NCBI GenBank assembly: GCA_030428105.1
Contig: JAUIBE010000019.1
Location: 1-49,609, forward strand
Origin: Gammaproteobacteria bacterium
GTDB taxonomy: Bacteria > Pseudomonadota > Gammaproteobacteria > Xanthomonadales > SZUA-36
DNA: 49,609 nt
Direction of reading: 5' to 3'
Shown here: in pieces, positions 34,165-43,900 of the stretch
Position numbering within the stretch: position 1 is the stretch's first letter
Layout: the number at the start of each line of letters is the position of its first letter
Made by a program: the position numbers and the translations under genes
Notes under the pieces: generated by a model
What the model saw: only the letters and a program-made list of their open reading frames with translations
Database searches by the model: none
What the model was told of the DNA's origin: nothing

Positions 34165-34928
34165 GCCTGCTGCTCCCGCGCGGTGCCGCGCTGCAGGAAG
34201 TTGCGCACCGCGAAATTCTCACTGTGGTCGCGCAGTTCCTTCGGGTTGCCGGTGGCCAACTGGGTCTTGGTTTCCGGGTCGAGGAATACCGAATTATCTG
34301 CAATCGCGAAGATGCTGGCCAGTTCATGGGTGACAATCACCACCGTGGTGCCCAGGCTGTCTCGCAGCTCCAGGATCAGGTCGTCCAGCAACTTTGCGCT
34401 GATCGGGTCGAGACCGGCGGATGGTTCATCGAAGAACAGGATCTCCGGGTCCAGCGCCATGGCCCGCGCCAAACCGGCACGCTTTTTCATGCCGCCGGAG
34501 ATTTCGTTGGGGTAGTAATCCTCGAACCCCGCCAGGCCCACCAGCATCAGCTTGTAGGCCGCCACTTCGCGAATCTGGCGGTCGCTTAAGCGGGTGTATT
34601 GCTTCAAGGCCAGGCCGATATTTTCCGCCAGGGTCATCGAACTCCACAGCGCGCCGGCCTGGAACAAGGTGCCAAAGCGGCGCTTGGTTTGTTCCCGCTC
34701 CTCATCGCTGCCGGCCCAGAACGGCTGGCCATCGAAATAGACTTCGCCCTCGGCCGGCGCCTTAAGGCCAATCATGGCGCGCAGCAGGGTGCTCTTGCCG
34801 CAACCCGAGCCGCCCATGATGACGAAGATCTCGCCATGACCCACCTCGAAGTTGAGGTTGCGCTGGATAACAAAATCGCCGTAAGCCATGGTTACGTTTT
34901 CAGCACGAATGTGAGGGCCACTGCTCAT
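34161..34928 (-). CDS. MCE transporter ATP-binding protein (MlaF-like)
   Basis: 255 residues from ATG 34928; an in-frame TTG at 34946 overlapping the upstream stop (TTGA) is an alternative. Walker A MGGSGCGKSTLLR, signature EISGGMKKRAGLARAM, Walker B EILFFDEPSAGLDPI. Energises the MlaE-type permease. The signature ISGGMKKR is typical of MlaF/Mkl ATPases. Confidence 0.95.
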   Translation of the reverse strand: MSSGPHIRAENVTMAYGDFVIQRNLNFEVGHGEIFVIMGGSGCGKSTLLRAMIGLKAPAEGEVYFDGQPFWAGSDEEREQTKRRFGTLFQAGALWSSMTLAENIGLALKQYTRLSDRQIREVAAYKLMLVGLAGFEDYYPNEISGGMKKRAGLARAMALDPEILFFDEPSAGLDPISAKLLDDLILELRDSLGTTVVIVTHELASIFAIADNSVFLDPETKTQLATGNPKELRDHSENFAVRNFLQRGTAREQQA

Positions 34929-34942
34929 GTTTCTGCTTTCGC

Positions 34943-36064
34943 TCAAATCCCCAGGTTGATGTAGATCACGGTCAAAATCGCGGCGCTGACCACGATCAGC
35001 ACGATGCCCATCACCACCGCCTTGGTGGTGGCCTGGCCAACCGCCATGGCGCTGCCGCCGCAGGCCATGCCTTGCTCGCAGCCGGCAACCGCCACCAGTG
35101 CGCCGTAGACCAGGCTCTTGAACAGGCCGCCAAACAGGCTGTTCAGCCCCACCGCGCTGGCGGTCTGGTGCAGGTATTGCAGCAGCGAAACATCCAACAT
35201 GGTCACGCCCACTGCCGCGCCGCCGAGAATACCTAGCAAAGAGGCGTACATGGTGAGCAGCGGCATCATCACCACCAGCGCAATGATGCGCGGTGTCACC
35301 AGGAAATCTACCGGGTTCATGCCCAGGGTGGTCAGCGCGTCGACCTCCTCGTTGACCTTCATGGTGCCAATCTGGGCCGCGTACGAGGCGCCGGTGCGCC
35401 CGGCCATGATGATGGCGGTCATGATCGGCGCCATCTCGCGCACCATCGCAATGGCCACCAGGTTGGCGGTGTAAATGCCGGCGCCAAATGACTCCAGTTG
35501 CATCACGCCGACGAAGGCGAAAATCATGCCGATGAGCAGGCTGATCAGGCCAACAATGGGCAGCGCCTCGGCGCCGGCCTGCTGGCAGTACTGCACCAGG
35601 TCGCTGCGCAGGTAGGTGGCCTTGCCGCGAATAAAACGCCCGAAGGAGAGCACCAGTTCGCCGGTAAAGGACAGCAGGGCCCTGGTGTTGTCCCGCACTT
35701 CCAGGGTGGCGTTGCCCATGTGTTCGAGAAAACCCCAGTGGCGGATTTTGCGTCGTGCGCCCTCGCGCTCTTTTACCGCAAAGGCCAGTTCCACCAGGCT
35801 GCGTGCGCCTTCGGGCAAGCCCGAAAGATTAGTGTTGATTTCGCGCTCATTGGCGGCGCGCAAAAGGGTAACCAGGCTGGTCACCAGGGCGCTGTCCCAG
35901 TCGCCCAGGTGGGTGGTATCGAAGGCCAGGGATTGTCGCGACTCCAGCGCTTCAATCACCTCGCGGTTGTTGGGCAGTTTCTCGGAAAGCAACCAGGGCC
36001 CGGAATAAGCAACAAGCAACCCTTGCGCATTATCGTCGGCAAAGGTGAGGCTTGGCTGATCCAT
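34943..36064 (-). CDS. MlaE-family lipid ABC transporter permease with STAS-like N-terminus
   Basis: 373 residues. Residues about 1-110 form a STAS/MlaB-like domain (SLAFDTHLGDWDSALVTSL), fused to a MlaE permease with five helices and the conserved IGLISLLIGMIFAFVGVMQL and MAGRTGASYAAQIGTMKVNE segments. First gene of the permease-ATPase-MCE-lipoprotein operon, which moves phospholipids or related lipids between membranes. The fusion replaces the separate MlaB of E. coli. Confidence 0.94.
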   Translation of the reverse strand: MDQPSLTFADDNAQGLLVAYSGPWLLSEKLPNNREVIEALESRQSLAFDTTHLGDWDSALVTSLVTLLRAANEREINTNLSGLPEGARSLVELAFAVKEREGARRKIRHWGFLEHMGNATLEVRDNTRALLSFTGELVLSFGRFIRGKATYLRSDLVQYCQQAGAEALPIVGLISLLIGMIFAFVGVMQLESFGAGIYTANLVAIAMVREMAPIMTAIIMAGRTGASYAAQIGTMKVNEEVDALTTLGMNPVDFLVTPRIIALVVMMPLLTMYASLLGILGGAAVGVTMLDVSLLQYLHQTASAVGLNSLFGGLFKSLVYGALVAVAGCEQGMACGGSAMAVGQATTKAVVMGIVLIVVSAAILTVIYINLGI

Positions 36065-36153
36065 AGGCGTATCGTACTCTGCGCTCCAATACGGTTCACT
36101 TTATAATAATTTGATTACAGGCCCGCCTGATCTTGACCCCCGGTTTCACACTT
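36065..36153. promoter_or_regulatory. Shared divergent promoter region of MCE operon and phosphatase gene
   Basis: This 89-nt gap holds the most AT-rich patch nearby, CTTTATAATAATTTGATTA (36100-36118), containing TATAAT on the plus strand and TTATAAA on the minus strand. -35 boxes are not clear. Confidence 0.35.
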
Positions 36154-37749
36154 ATGAAGCATTTGATTGTTCTTGCGCTGGTTGCGTTGACTCTTTCCGC
36201 CTGCGGTGGAAGCGGGCAGGATTCCGAGCCGCCCACCGTGCTGGTGGGCGTTGATGGCGGCGAGTGGCAAGTCATCGACCAGATGATCGCCGATGGCGAG
36301 TTGCCCAACTTCGCGAAGATCAAGAACGAGGGCGCCTGGGGCCACCTGATCAACAACGGCATGGAAGTCTCGCCGGTGGTGTGGACCACCTTCGCCACCG
36401 GTCACTTTGCCCGCCAGCACGGCGTGCTCGACCACGTGTTCCCCTTCGATGGTGAGGGCGCCCGTCGCCCGGTGACCTCTGAGCTAAGGCGTGTTCCCGC
36501 GCTGTGGAACGTGGCCACGCACTATGGTTTGCGCTCGATTGTTGTGGGCTATTTCGTGACCCACCCGGCCGAGCCGATTGATGGTGTGATGGTGTCTTCG
36601 CAGGCGCCCATCCTGGCGCCCGACTCGCTCTACCCCGAAGACGCGCTGGATGTGCAGAGCCACTACTATTCCGATTTGCTCAACCCGGCGCTCAACAATC
36701 ACATCTGGGCGCCGTATTTCGGCTGGGACTACGACCGCGCCCAGGCCGATGACCCGGAGTCACCCTACCAGGTGGCAGCGGCCACCGTGCGCGAGCGCGC
36801 GCTGGATGCCCGCGTGGTGCGCGATGAGTTCTTACGCCGTGCTGTGGCTGAGCTCAGCGAGCAGCCATCCGACCTGTTTATCGCCTACTACCGCATTCCC
36901 GATTTCATGTCCCACTCGCTGTGGCGTTACTACGATACCGAGGCCTTTGCCGATAACCCGCCCAGCGAGGAAGAACTGGAATGGTTTGGCGAATCGGTGC
37001 CGCAGTCCTACCGCTTTGTCGACCAGGCGCTGGGTGAGTTGATGGAGTTCTGGGACGGCAAGGCGAACATCGTGATTGTCTCTGACCACGGCTTTGGCCG
37101 CGCCGCCGATGCCAAGATGGAAGACGAGAATGCACGGGTGAAGTACCTCAGCGGCGATCATCGCGCCAACGGCATTGTTCTGGCCACCGGCCCGGATATC
37201 CAGCCCGGCGAAATCGAGGGCCTGACCATCATGGAAATCGCCCCCACCATTGCCGCCATGATGGGTGTGCCGGTTTCCGGCGAGTTGCCGGGCGAGGTCG
37301 CTTACGACCTGTTCAAGCCAGAGTTCTTCGACAACAACCCCATCAAGTCGGTGGCCGATTACAGCCAGGTGGAGATTCCGCTGCGCAACGTGGTGCTCGA
37401 CCAGCAAGTGCAGGAAGAAGAGATGGATGCCCTGCGTGGGCTGGGTTACGTGGGCGAGGGCGTTGAGTTTGATGTCAGTTCCGCGGCTGGCGAATACAAC
37501 TTCTGGGGCGCCAGCGAGCGCCTGGTCGCGGGTCATATCGCCAGCGAGGTGATGTATTACCTGCTCAAGGGTGATACCGAGTCGGCCGAGTTTGCCTACG
37601 GTCTGCTGGAAGAGAACCGTCCCGATGCCGTGCGCCGCACCTGGGCGTATGTGTGGCACAAGACCGACATGCTCAAGCAGCGTTTGCCGGAAGGTTCGGT
37701 GGACTTCACCGCGGCCGATGCGTTTGTCGAAAAGCATCGCGACCGGTAA
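36154..37749 (+). CDS. Alkaline-phosphatase-superfamily lipoprotein (phosphodiesterase type)
   Basis: 531 residues from ATG 36154, which begins a lipoprotein signal (LVALTLSACGGSG); the frame is open to a TTG at 36133. Core of type I phosphodiesterase/nucleotide pyrophosphatase family: metal site and nucleophile in VLVGVDGGEW and VWTTFATGHF (Thr nucleophile), and VIVSDHGFGRA plus SGDHRANGIVLATG downstream supply the second metal ligands. Likely hydrolyses phosphate esters or transfers phospho-groups at the envelope; substrate unknown. Confidence 0.88.
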   Translation: MKHLIVLALVALTLSACGGSGQDSEPPTVLVGVDGGEWQVIDQMIADGELPNFAKIKNEGAWGHLINNGMEVSPVVWTTFATGHFARQHGVLDHVFPFDGEGARRPVTSELRRVPALWNVATHYGLRSIVVGYFVTHPAEPIDGVMVSSQAPILAPDSLYPEDALDVQSHYYSDLLNPALNNHIWAPYFGWDYDRAQADDPESPYQVAAATVRERALDARVVRDEFLRRAVAELSEQPSDLFIAYYRIPDFMSHSLWRYYDTEAFADNPPSEEELEWFGESVPQSYRFVDQALGELMEFWDGKANIVIVSDHGFGRAADAKMEDENARVKYLSGDHRANGIVLATGPDIQPGEIEGLTIMEIAPTIAAMMGVPVSGELPGEVAYDLFKPEFFDNNPIKSVADYSQVEIPLRNVVLDQQVQEEEMDALRGLGYVGEGVEFDVSSAAGEYNFWGASERLVAGHIASEVMYYLLKGDTESAEFAYGLLEENRPDAVRRTWAYVWHKTDMLKQRLPEGSVDFTAADAFVEKHRDR

Positions 37750-37812
37750 ACGCCCCCGGCCCTGATCAAAGCGCGTATGTAGGCGCGCTCCATTACCTTC
37801 TGTAAGTAATTC

Positions 37813-37839
37813 GCCCGATCGGCCGCGTCGGGCAGTTTT
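37813..37839 (+). terminator. Probable intrinsic terminator after the phosphatase gene
   Basis: GCCCGA (37813-37818) and TCGGGC (37828-37833) form a stem with a 9-nt loop followed by AGTTTT. It is 64 nt after the phosphatase stop and before the Rhs gene, which therefore needs its own promoter. The rest of 37750-37942 shows no gene. Confidence 0.55.
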
Positions 37840-37942
37840 CCCATTGTGCGCGATTTTTCAGCGCGATTAGATCGTTCCCCACTACCGAAAACCAATGACA
37901 GGGGCTGCGCTCCGGCTGGGGCCGGCGCGCCAAGGGGGAAAC

Positions 37943-40900
37943 ATGATTGCGTATCTCAAATGGGGTCTGATTCTGCTGGCGGCCTGGTTGCCGCTGAACA
38001 CCAGCGCCGGGCAACTGCCCGCGCCGATCTGGTCTACCGAGACCTCGCTGGAAAGCGAGGATGGCTATGCCGATCTCAGCTGGGGTGTGCCCGGTTCGCA
38101 GTCAGTCAGCTTCTTTCGCCTGACCGAGCAGTTTGGCGATACCGCTTCGGTGCATTTCCTGGATCACCCCACAACCCGCCTGTTTCGCGGTGAGCCGGGC
38201 ACTTACCAGTTCCAGGTTCAGGCCTGCGAGCGGGGCTTTGGTGGTTACCCGCAGTGTGGAGAGGCTTCCGACAGCCTGGCGTTAACCGTTTCCAGCGCTG
38301 TGGGTGAGCGCCAAACCGGCAAGCCCGAGGGCAAGCGCCTTCCGCCTCCGGTTACTCGCAGCCCGTCCGACTTGACGCCAGGGCGCTGGCACAACCCTGC
38401 CCGCGATGGCCATGGCTGGAGTTTCTACTGGAAGAACGGTCTCGGTTACGGACCCGGAAACCCCAACTATGGAAACGCCTGGGACCTGGTGGGTATCTGG
38501 TACACCTACGAGGCCAGGGTGCGATACGAACAGGACCCCGAGAACTGCCCCGGGGCCAGCTGCGTATGGGTGTACGAGGAATACCAGCCCATTTACGCCC
38601 AGTTGGCGTTTACCAGCATCTCCGCCAACCAGGCCCAGGGCACGGTTTACATCACCCGCTCAGGCGTCACCACCAACGTGGGCGCCGTGCAGGTGGATTT
38701 TCTCTCCGCGGATGCCGCGGAGGTCACCTGGAATGCCGACTTTCTCTACCAGAACCTGCAATCGAGTGACACGCTCGAAATGCTGGTGGCTCCTGATAGC
38801 GACCCGGTGGATAACCCGGCGCACTACTCCGGAATCTGGCAGCCAGGGGGCGGGCAAAACTACGCGGTGGTCAGCGCACTGGGCTGGATCAGCGAATCGG
38901 TTGAGCTGCTGTTCGACGATGACGACGGCAACCCAACCTGGATCATTGCCGAGGGTGACTTGCCCCAGGTGGGCCCCACCGACCTTTGCTTCTACTACGT
39001 GGATGAGGGCTTCGCGCCGGACACCACCGGCAACTGGGCCATGTACACCGATGGTTGCCAGCCCGACCTGGACAGCCCCCAGGGCTCCAACGGCTGGCGC
39101 GCTTTCACCGATTTCGAAGAACAGCAGTTCTGGGTACAGATGGACTTGCCCGGGGGTTATGCCCCGCAGGGTATTTCACTCGGCTCTGCTGCCAGCCCGC
39201 ACGTGCTGGAAAAAGAATATGGCCTGCACCGCATCTGGTACCAGTCGGACGCCGGCTCAGGTTGCGACCTGGATGGCCCGCCTGGAGACTGCACCGCCAA
39301 CCTCACCTGGTTCAGCGATGGCAATTTCCCGGACATCACCGTTTATGCGCTGGAAACCAACACCGGCGCCCGCGAGTTTGTAACCAGCGCTGAAGTTGGC
39401 GAAGACTTTGCCTGGACGGCGACGTCGCCCGGGCTTTACCAGTTCGAACTGCGCATGGCAGATACGACCGATGCAGCGTTGATGGCGGTTAGCCAGACCT
39501 TCCTGGTGACGGGCCAGGGTGGCGGGGGAAGCCCCGAGACGCCGCCCGGCCCGGCGCCCATGCCCAGCATGTCGCCGACGGTGGCCTCGTCTTCAGCCGG
39601 AGCCACCAACGGCGCCTTTGCGGTTTCGCCGCTGGGCTCGGCCACCTACCAGGTGCCAATACTAACGGCGCCCGGTTCGGGTGGGCTGGCGCCAGCACTT
39701 TCCCTGGCGTACGACAGCCAGGCCGGTAACGGGCCGCTTGGGGTGGGCTGGAACATCAATGGTTTTTCCATCATCAGCCGCTGCGCCCAGACCATCGAGC
39801 AGGATGGCGTTCCGCAGTTACAGCGCATTACCTTCACCACCCTCGATCGCTTTTGCATGGACGGCGAGCGCCTGATGGCAATCAGCGGCGCATACGGCGC
39901 CCACGGCACCGAGTACCGCAAGGAGCACGACGACTATACCCGCGTGATTTCCTACGGGGGAGGCGCCAATGGCCCGGCATACTTCATTGCTACAACGCGC
40001 GAAGGCATGATGCGCGAGTTTGGCCGAACCACCGATTCACACATCAAGTCACGGGTTCCCGGCATGGCCAACGCGGTCTACGCCTGGGCGCAGAACCGGC
40101 TGGAAGATACCGCCGGCAACTATGTCGATTACGAATACTCGGTGAACACCCAGGGGCCGGTTGATTTCGTGCTGGACAAGGTGCGCTACACCGGCAACCA
40201 GGCTGCCGGGGTTCAGCCCTTTGCCGAAATCCGGTTCAACTATTCTGCCTCGCGCAGCGATGCGCCACCGGTGTACATCGCCGGGGTGGCGGCCACCCAT
40301 TCGCGCTTGCTCGAGTCGGTGGATTCCCGGGCCGCCGTGGCATCGGGGCAGGCCATGCAGAGCCTGCGCCACTATCGCCTGGACTACGGCGTGGATGGTT
40401 TTGGGCGTGCGGTGATCGAGTCGCTTGAAGAGTGTCGCGATGCCAGCGCAAGCGTCTGCTTCGAACCCACCACCATGGACTGGCACAAATCAGAGCACGA
40501 GGTTTCCTCGAACGGCCCGAACGTCTCCAGCCTGTTTACCTCGGACTTCGCAGGGATCGCACTGGGCGATATCAGCGGAGACGGGCGGGCCGACCTGCTG
40601 ATCACCGAGCGTGATGGCCACCAGTATGAGTTTGGCATTGCTACGGGTTCTTCTGGCGGTAGCTTCAGCATGGGTTCGCAGAAATTTTCCTTGCCGGACG
40701 ATGACTTCGGTGAAGGCCCGGCAGCCGTGGCCGTGATTGACCTCAATGCCGATGGCTACCAGGACGTGATGTACGCCCGGCGCGACATCACCCGGGTGGA
40801 TTGGTATGCGCGTCTCTCCGGGCCGAACGGCCTGGGCTCTGAGTTCATGATTGTCGAAGATTGCTGCGACATCCTGGCGCCAGGGCTGCTCCAGGTCATG

Positions 40901-43900
40901 GATTTCAACGGCGATGGGTTGAGCGATGTGCTCACCCACCGGCCGTTGCCACAGTCTGAGCATGCCAGCGAGCTGGTGGTGCTGATCAACCAGTTCCAGC
41001 CCGGCGATGCTTTGCCGCACTTTGCAGACCCTGAGCCAATCGGTGTGAACTACCCGGCGCTGTTTCCTTCGCAAACCCCCAGCGGCTGGCGAATTGCTGA
41101 CGAGTACCCTGGGTTTGGGTTCCAGACACCGCGCGACATTCCTGGTCGCGTGGAAGATTTCTACGGGGATGGCACTACCGATATCCTGGTGCGCTTGTCG
41201 CGCTATTACTCGCGTTGCATCTACGACCCGTGCCGGCCTGACGGCCCTGGGCCTGGTGGTGAAATTGAACCTGACAAAGGCTCGGGATTCGTGATTCCGT
41301 TTGGCGGCAACAGCCGATCGCAGGGCCCAACGCCGGACCCGGGCGAAGAATTCGGTATCGCGACCTTCTACCTGGCGTTCTTTGCCGACCAGAATGGCGC
41401 GTACTCCACCTACCAGATTGTCGCCAAGGGGGCCGGTGAAGATTGTGACGTTAGCGAAGTCTGCAGCCTGCACAATGGGATTCCGGAAGTAAAACGCACC
41501 TTGCCGGCGGATATCAATGCCGACGGTTTGTCTGACGTGGTTTACATCGACGCCAATGATGCCTGGTACTACCGGGTGAACACCGGGGCCGGCTTCCAGG
41601 GTCAAACCCTGATCGGCGTGCCGTCGGACGAGGAACGTTCCAACCTCGGCCGCCTGGGCGATATCAATGGCGATGGCTATCCCGACTTCATGTATCCCAG
41701 CCAGGCGGGCAGTGACTCCGCCACCTGGAAGGTGCACTACAACGACTTTGGCCAGGCGTTTTCTGCAGGCTCGACAACCGCGATGCCGGCAGGCAACACC
41801 AACCAGGGCGACTTCAGCATCATGCTCGACTTCACTGGCGATGGCATCCGCGACCAGCTGTTTGTTGATTGGCGCGCCAACGGCTCCGGGGCAGAACCGA
41901 CCACCACACGTTTGCGCCGCGGCATAAATGGCCTGACCGGCCAGACTGGCCAGGCGGTCAACCTGGTGAAACGATTTGAGAATGGTTTTGGTGCGCGCAC
42001 CGATGTGAGTTACCTGCCCTTGACCGACCCGCAGGTGCACACAAGGCTGCGAAATTCCGCCAACGCGGACTGGGGCAGAGGGTCCGTTGTCTACGACCTG
42101 CAGGCGCCTTTCCAGGTGGTTTCGAGCGTTAAGCAGTCGGCGCCCACCCAGGCCAGCCCCAACACAATGGCGGAAGTTGAGTTCCACTATTTGGGTGCCC
42201 GCTTGCAAGCTGGTGGGCGTGGTTTCCTGGGCTTCGCTGAGGTGATCAGTTGGGACCCAAATACTGCACTGAGAAGCCACACCAGGTACCGCCAGGACTT
42301 CCCATTTTCGGGCCAAATCGCTGATATGGCTACTTACTTTACAAGTAGCCAACATAAGTTTGATTTAATTACAGATATATCACAAGTATCTCCCATGGAG
42401 TGGCCTTCAGTCGGGCCAATGAGCAGCCTTGATGCGGGCCTTGTGGATGGCGAACTAATACGATACAAAATATACGAATTAAACAGCGTAGAAAACGGAA
42501 ATCAAAGTGGTGCCTGGGCGGTGCAAACGGTGGCTGAATTGGCCCGCGAACATGGCCTGGATGGCCAGTTCAAATCCAAGGAATACACCACCCGAACCTA
42601 CGACACATTTGGCAACATCAGGTTAGGAACCAAACGCAGTTACGCCACCGATAACACCAGCGCCTGGTCGACCGTCGCCAGCGACAATACCTGGATCAAC
42701 AACACCAGCGATTGGCGTCTTGGTCGCCTCGCCTCGACCGAGGTGGATCATTGGCGCGCCGACACCGGCAACACCATCAGCCGGAGTTCGAGCTACGCCT
42801 ATCACCCACAAAATGACCTGTTGGTTCGCGAGACGGCGGAACCCGGCCATCCCTCATTGCAGGTGGTTACTGCCTACACCCTGGATGGTTTTGGCAACCG
42901 GGTGGCAACCACGGTGACGGGTACAGGTATGGCGCCCCGAACCAGCTACGCCGACTTCGATGCAGATGGGCGGTTTGTTATTCAAACGCGCAACGCCTAC
43001 GGCCAGGTCACCATGCTGGTGGACGAATGGGATGCCTTCGGTAGTCCGCTGGAGGTGTACAACATCGATGGCGTGTTCACCATCAACGCGGTCGATCACA
43101 TGGGCCGCAGTTTCGCCAGCTATGCCGAATCCGGCGCACAGTCGCGAACCGCGATGGGGATGGGGGCGCATGGCCAATGCCCATCGGGCACGGCATCCCA
43201 CAGTGTCACCAGCGGTTTGGGTTCGGCGGCGATGGTCGAGTGCTTTGACAAGCTGGGCCGTTCCATTCGCAAGGCAACCGAGGGCTTCCTGGGCAGCTGG
43301 GTTTACATCGACAACTACTTCGATCGCTCGGGCCGCCCGGAAAAGGTGTCTGAACCGTACTTCGCGGGCCAGGCGCGCTACTGGAACACCACGGAGTATG
43401 ACCCCCTGGGTCGCATTACCCGGGTCACTTCCGCCAATAACCTGGTCGAGGATTTGTTCTACGACAGCGCAGCAAGCCATTGTGGGCAGCAAGGGCTGCG
43501 CGCAGTGCTGACAGTGACCAACCCTGGAGACGGCACCACGAGGCGCCATTGGGAGCGCAAGAACGCGGCCGGCGAGACCGAGCGCGTAATTGATAACAAC
43601 TGTGGGGTCATCAGCCACCATTACGACTCGGTGGGCAACCTGGTTCAAACCACCGGCATCGATGGCGCTGTGATTTCCATCGCCTACGATCCGCTGGGCA
43701 TGCAAAAAGTGCAGCTCAGCGACCCGGACAAGGGGTTGTGGCAGTACGCCAGCAATGCGCTGGGCGAAGTCACGCGCCAACTCGACAGCAAACAGCAGGC
43801 GATCGATTTCGATTACGACTTGCTGGGCCGGGTCACAAACCGCCGCGAACTGACTGGCGTCAGCAGCCTGAACGACACCAGCTACCAGGTAGAAAACCAC

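Noticed and set aside
40490-42355. Long open frame of about 620 codons on the minus strand inside the Rhs gene
   Set aside because: Shadow of the plus-strand GC-rich gene; product is low-complexity His/Gln/Val with no recognised domain, and the plus frame has clear repeats.
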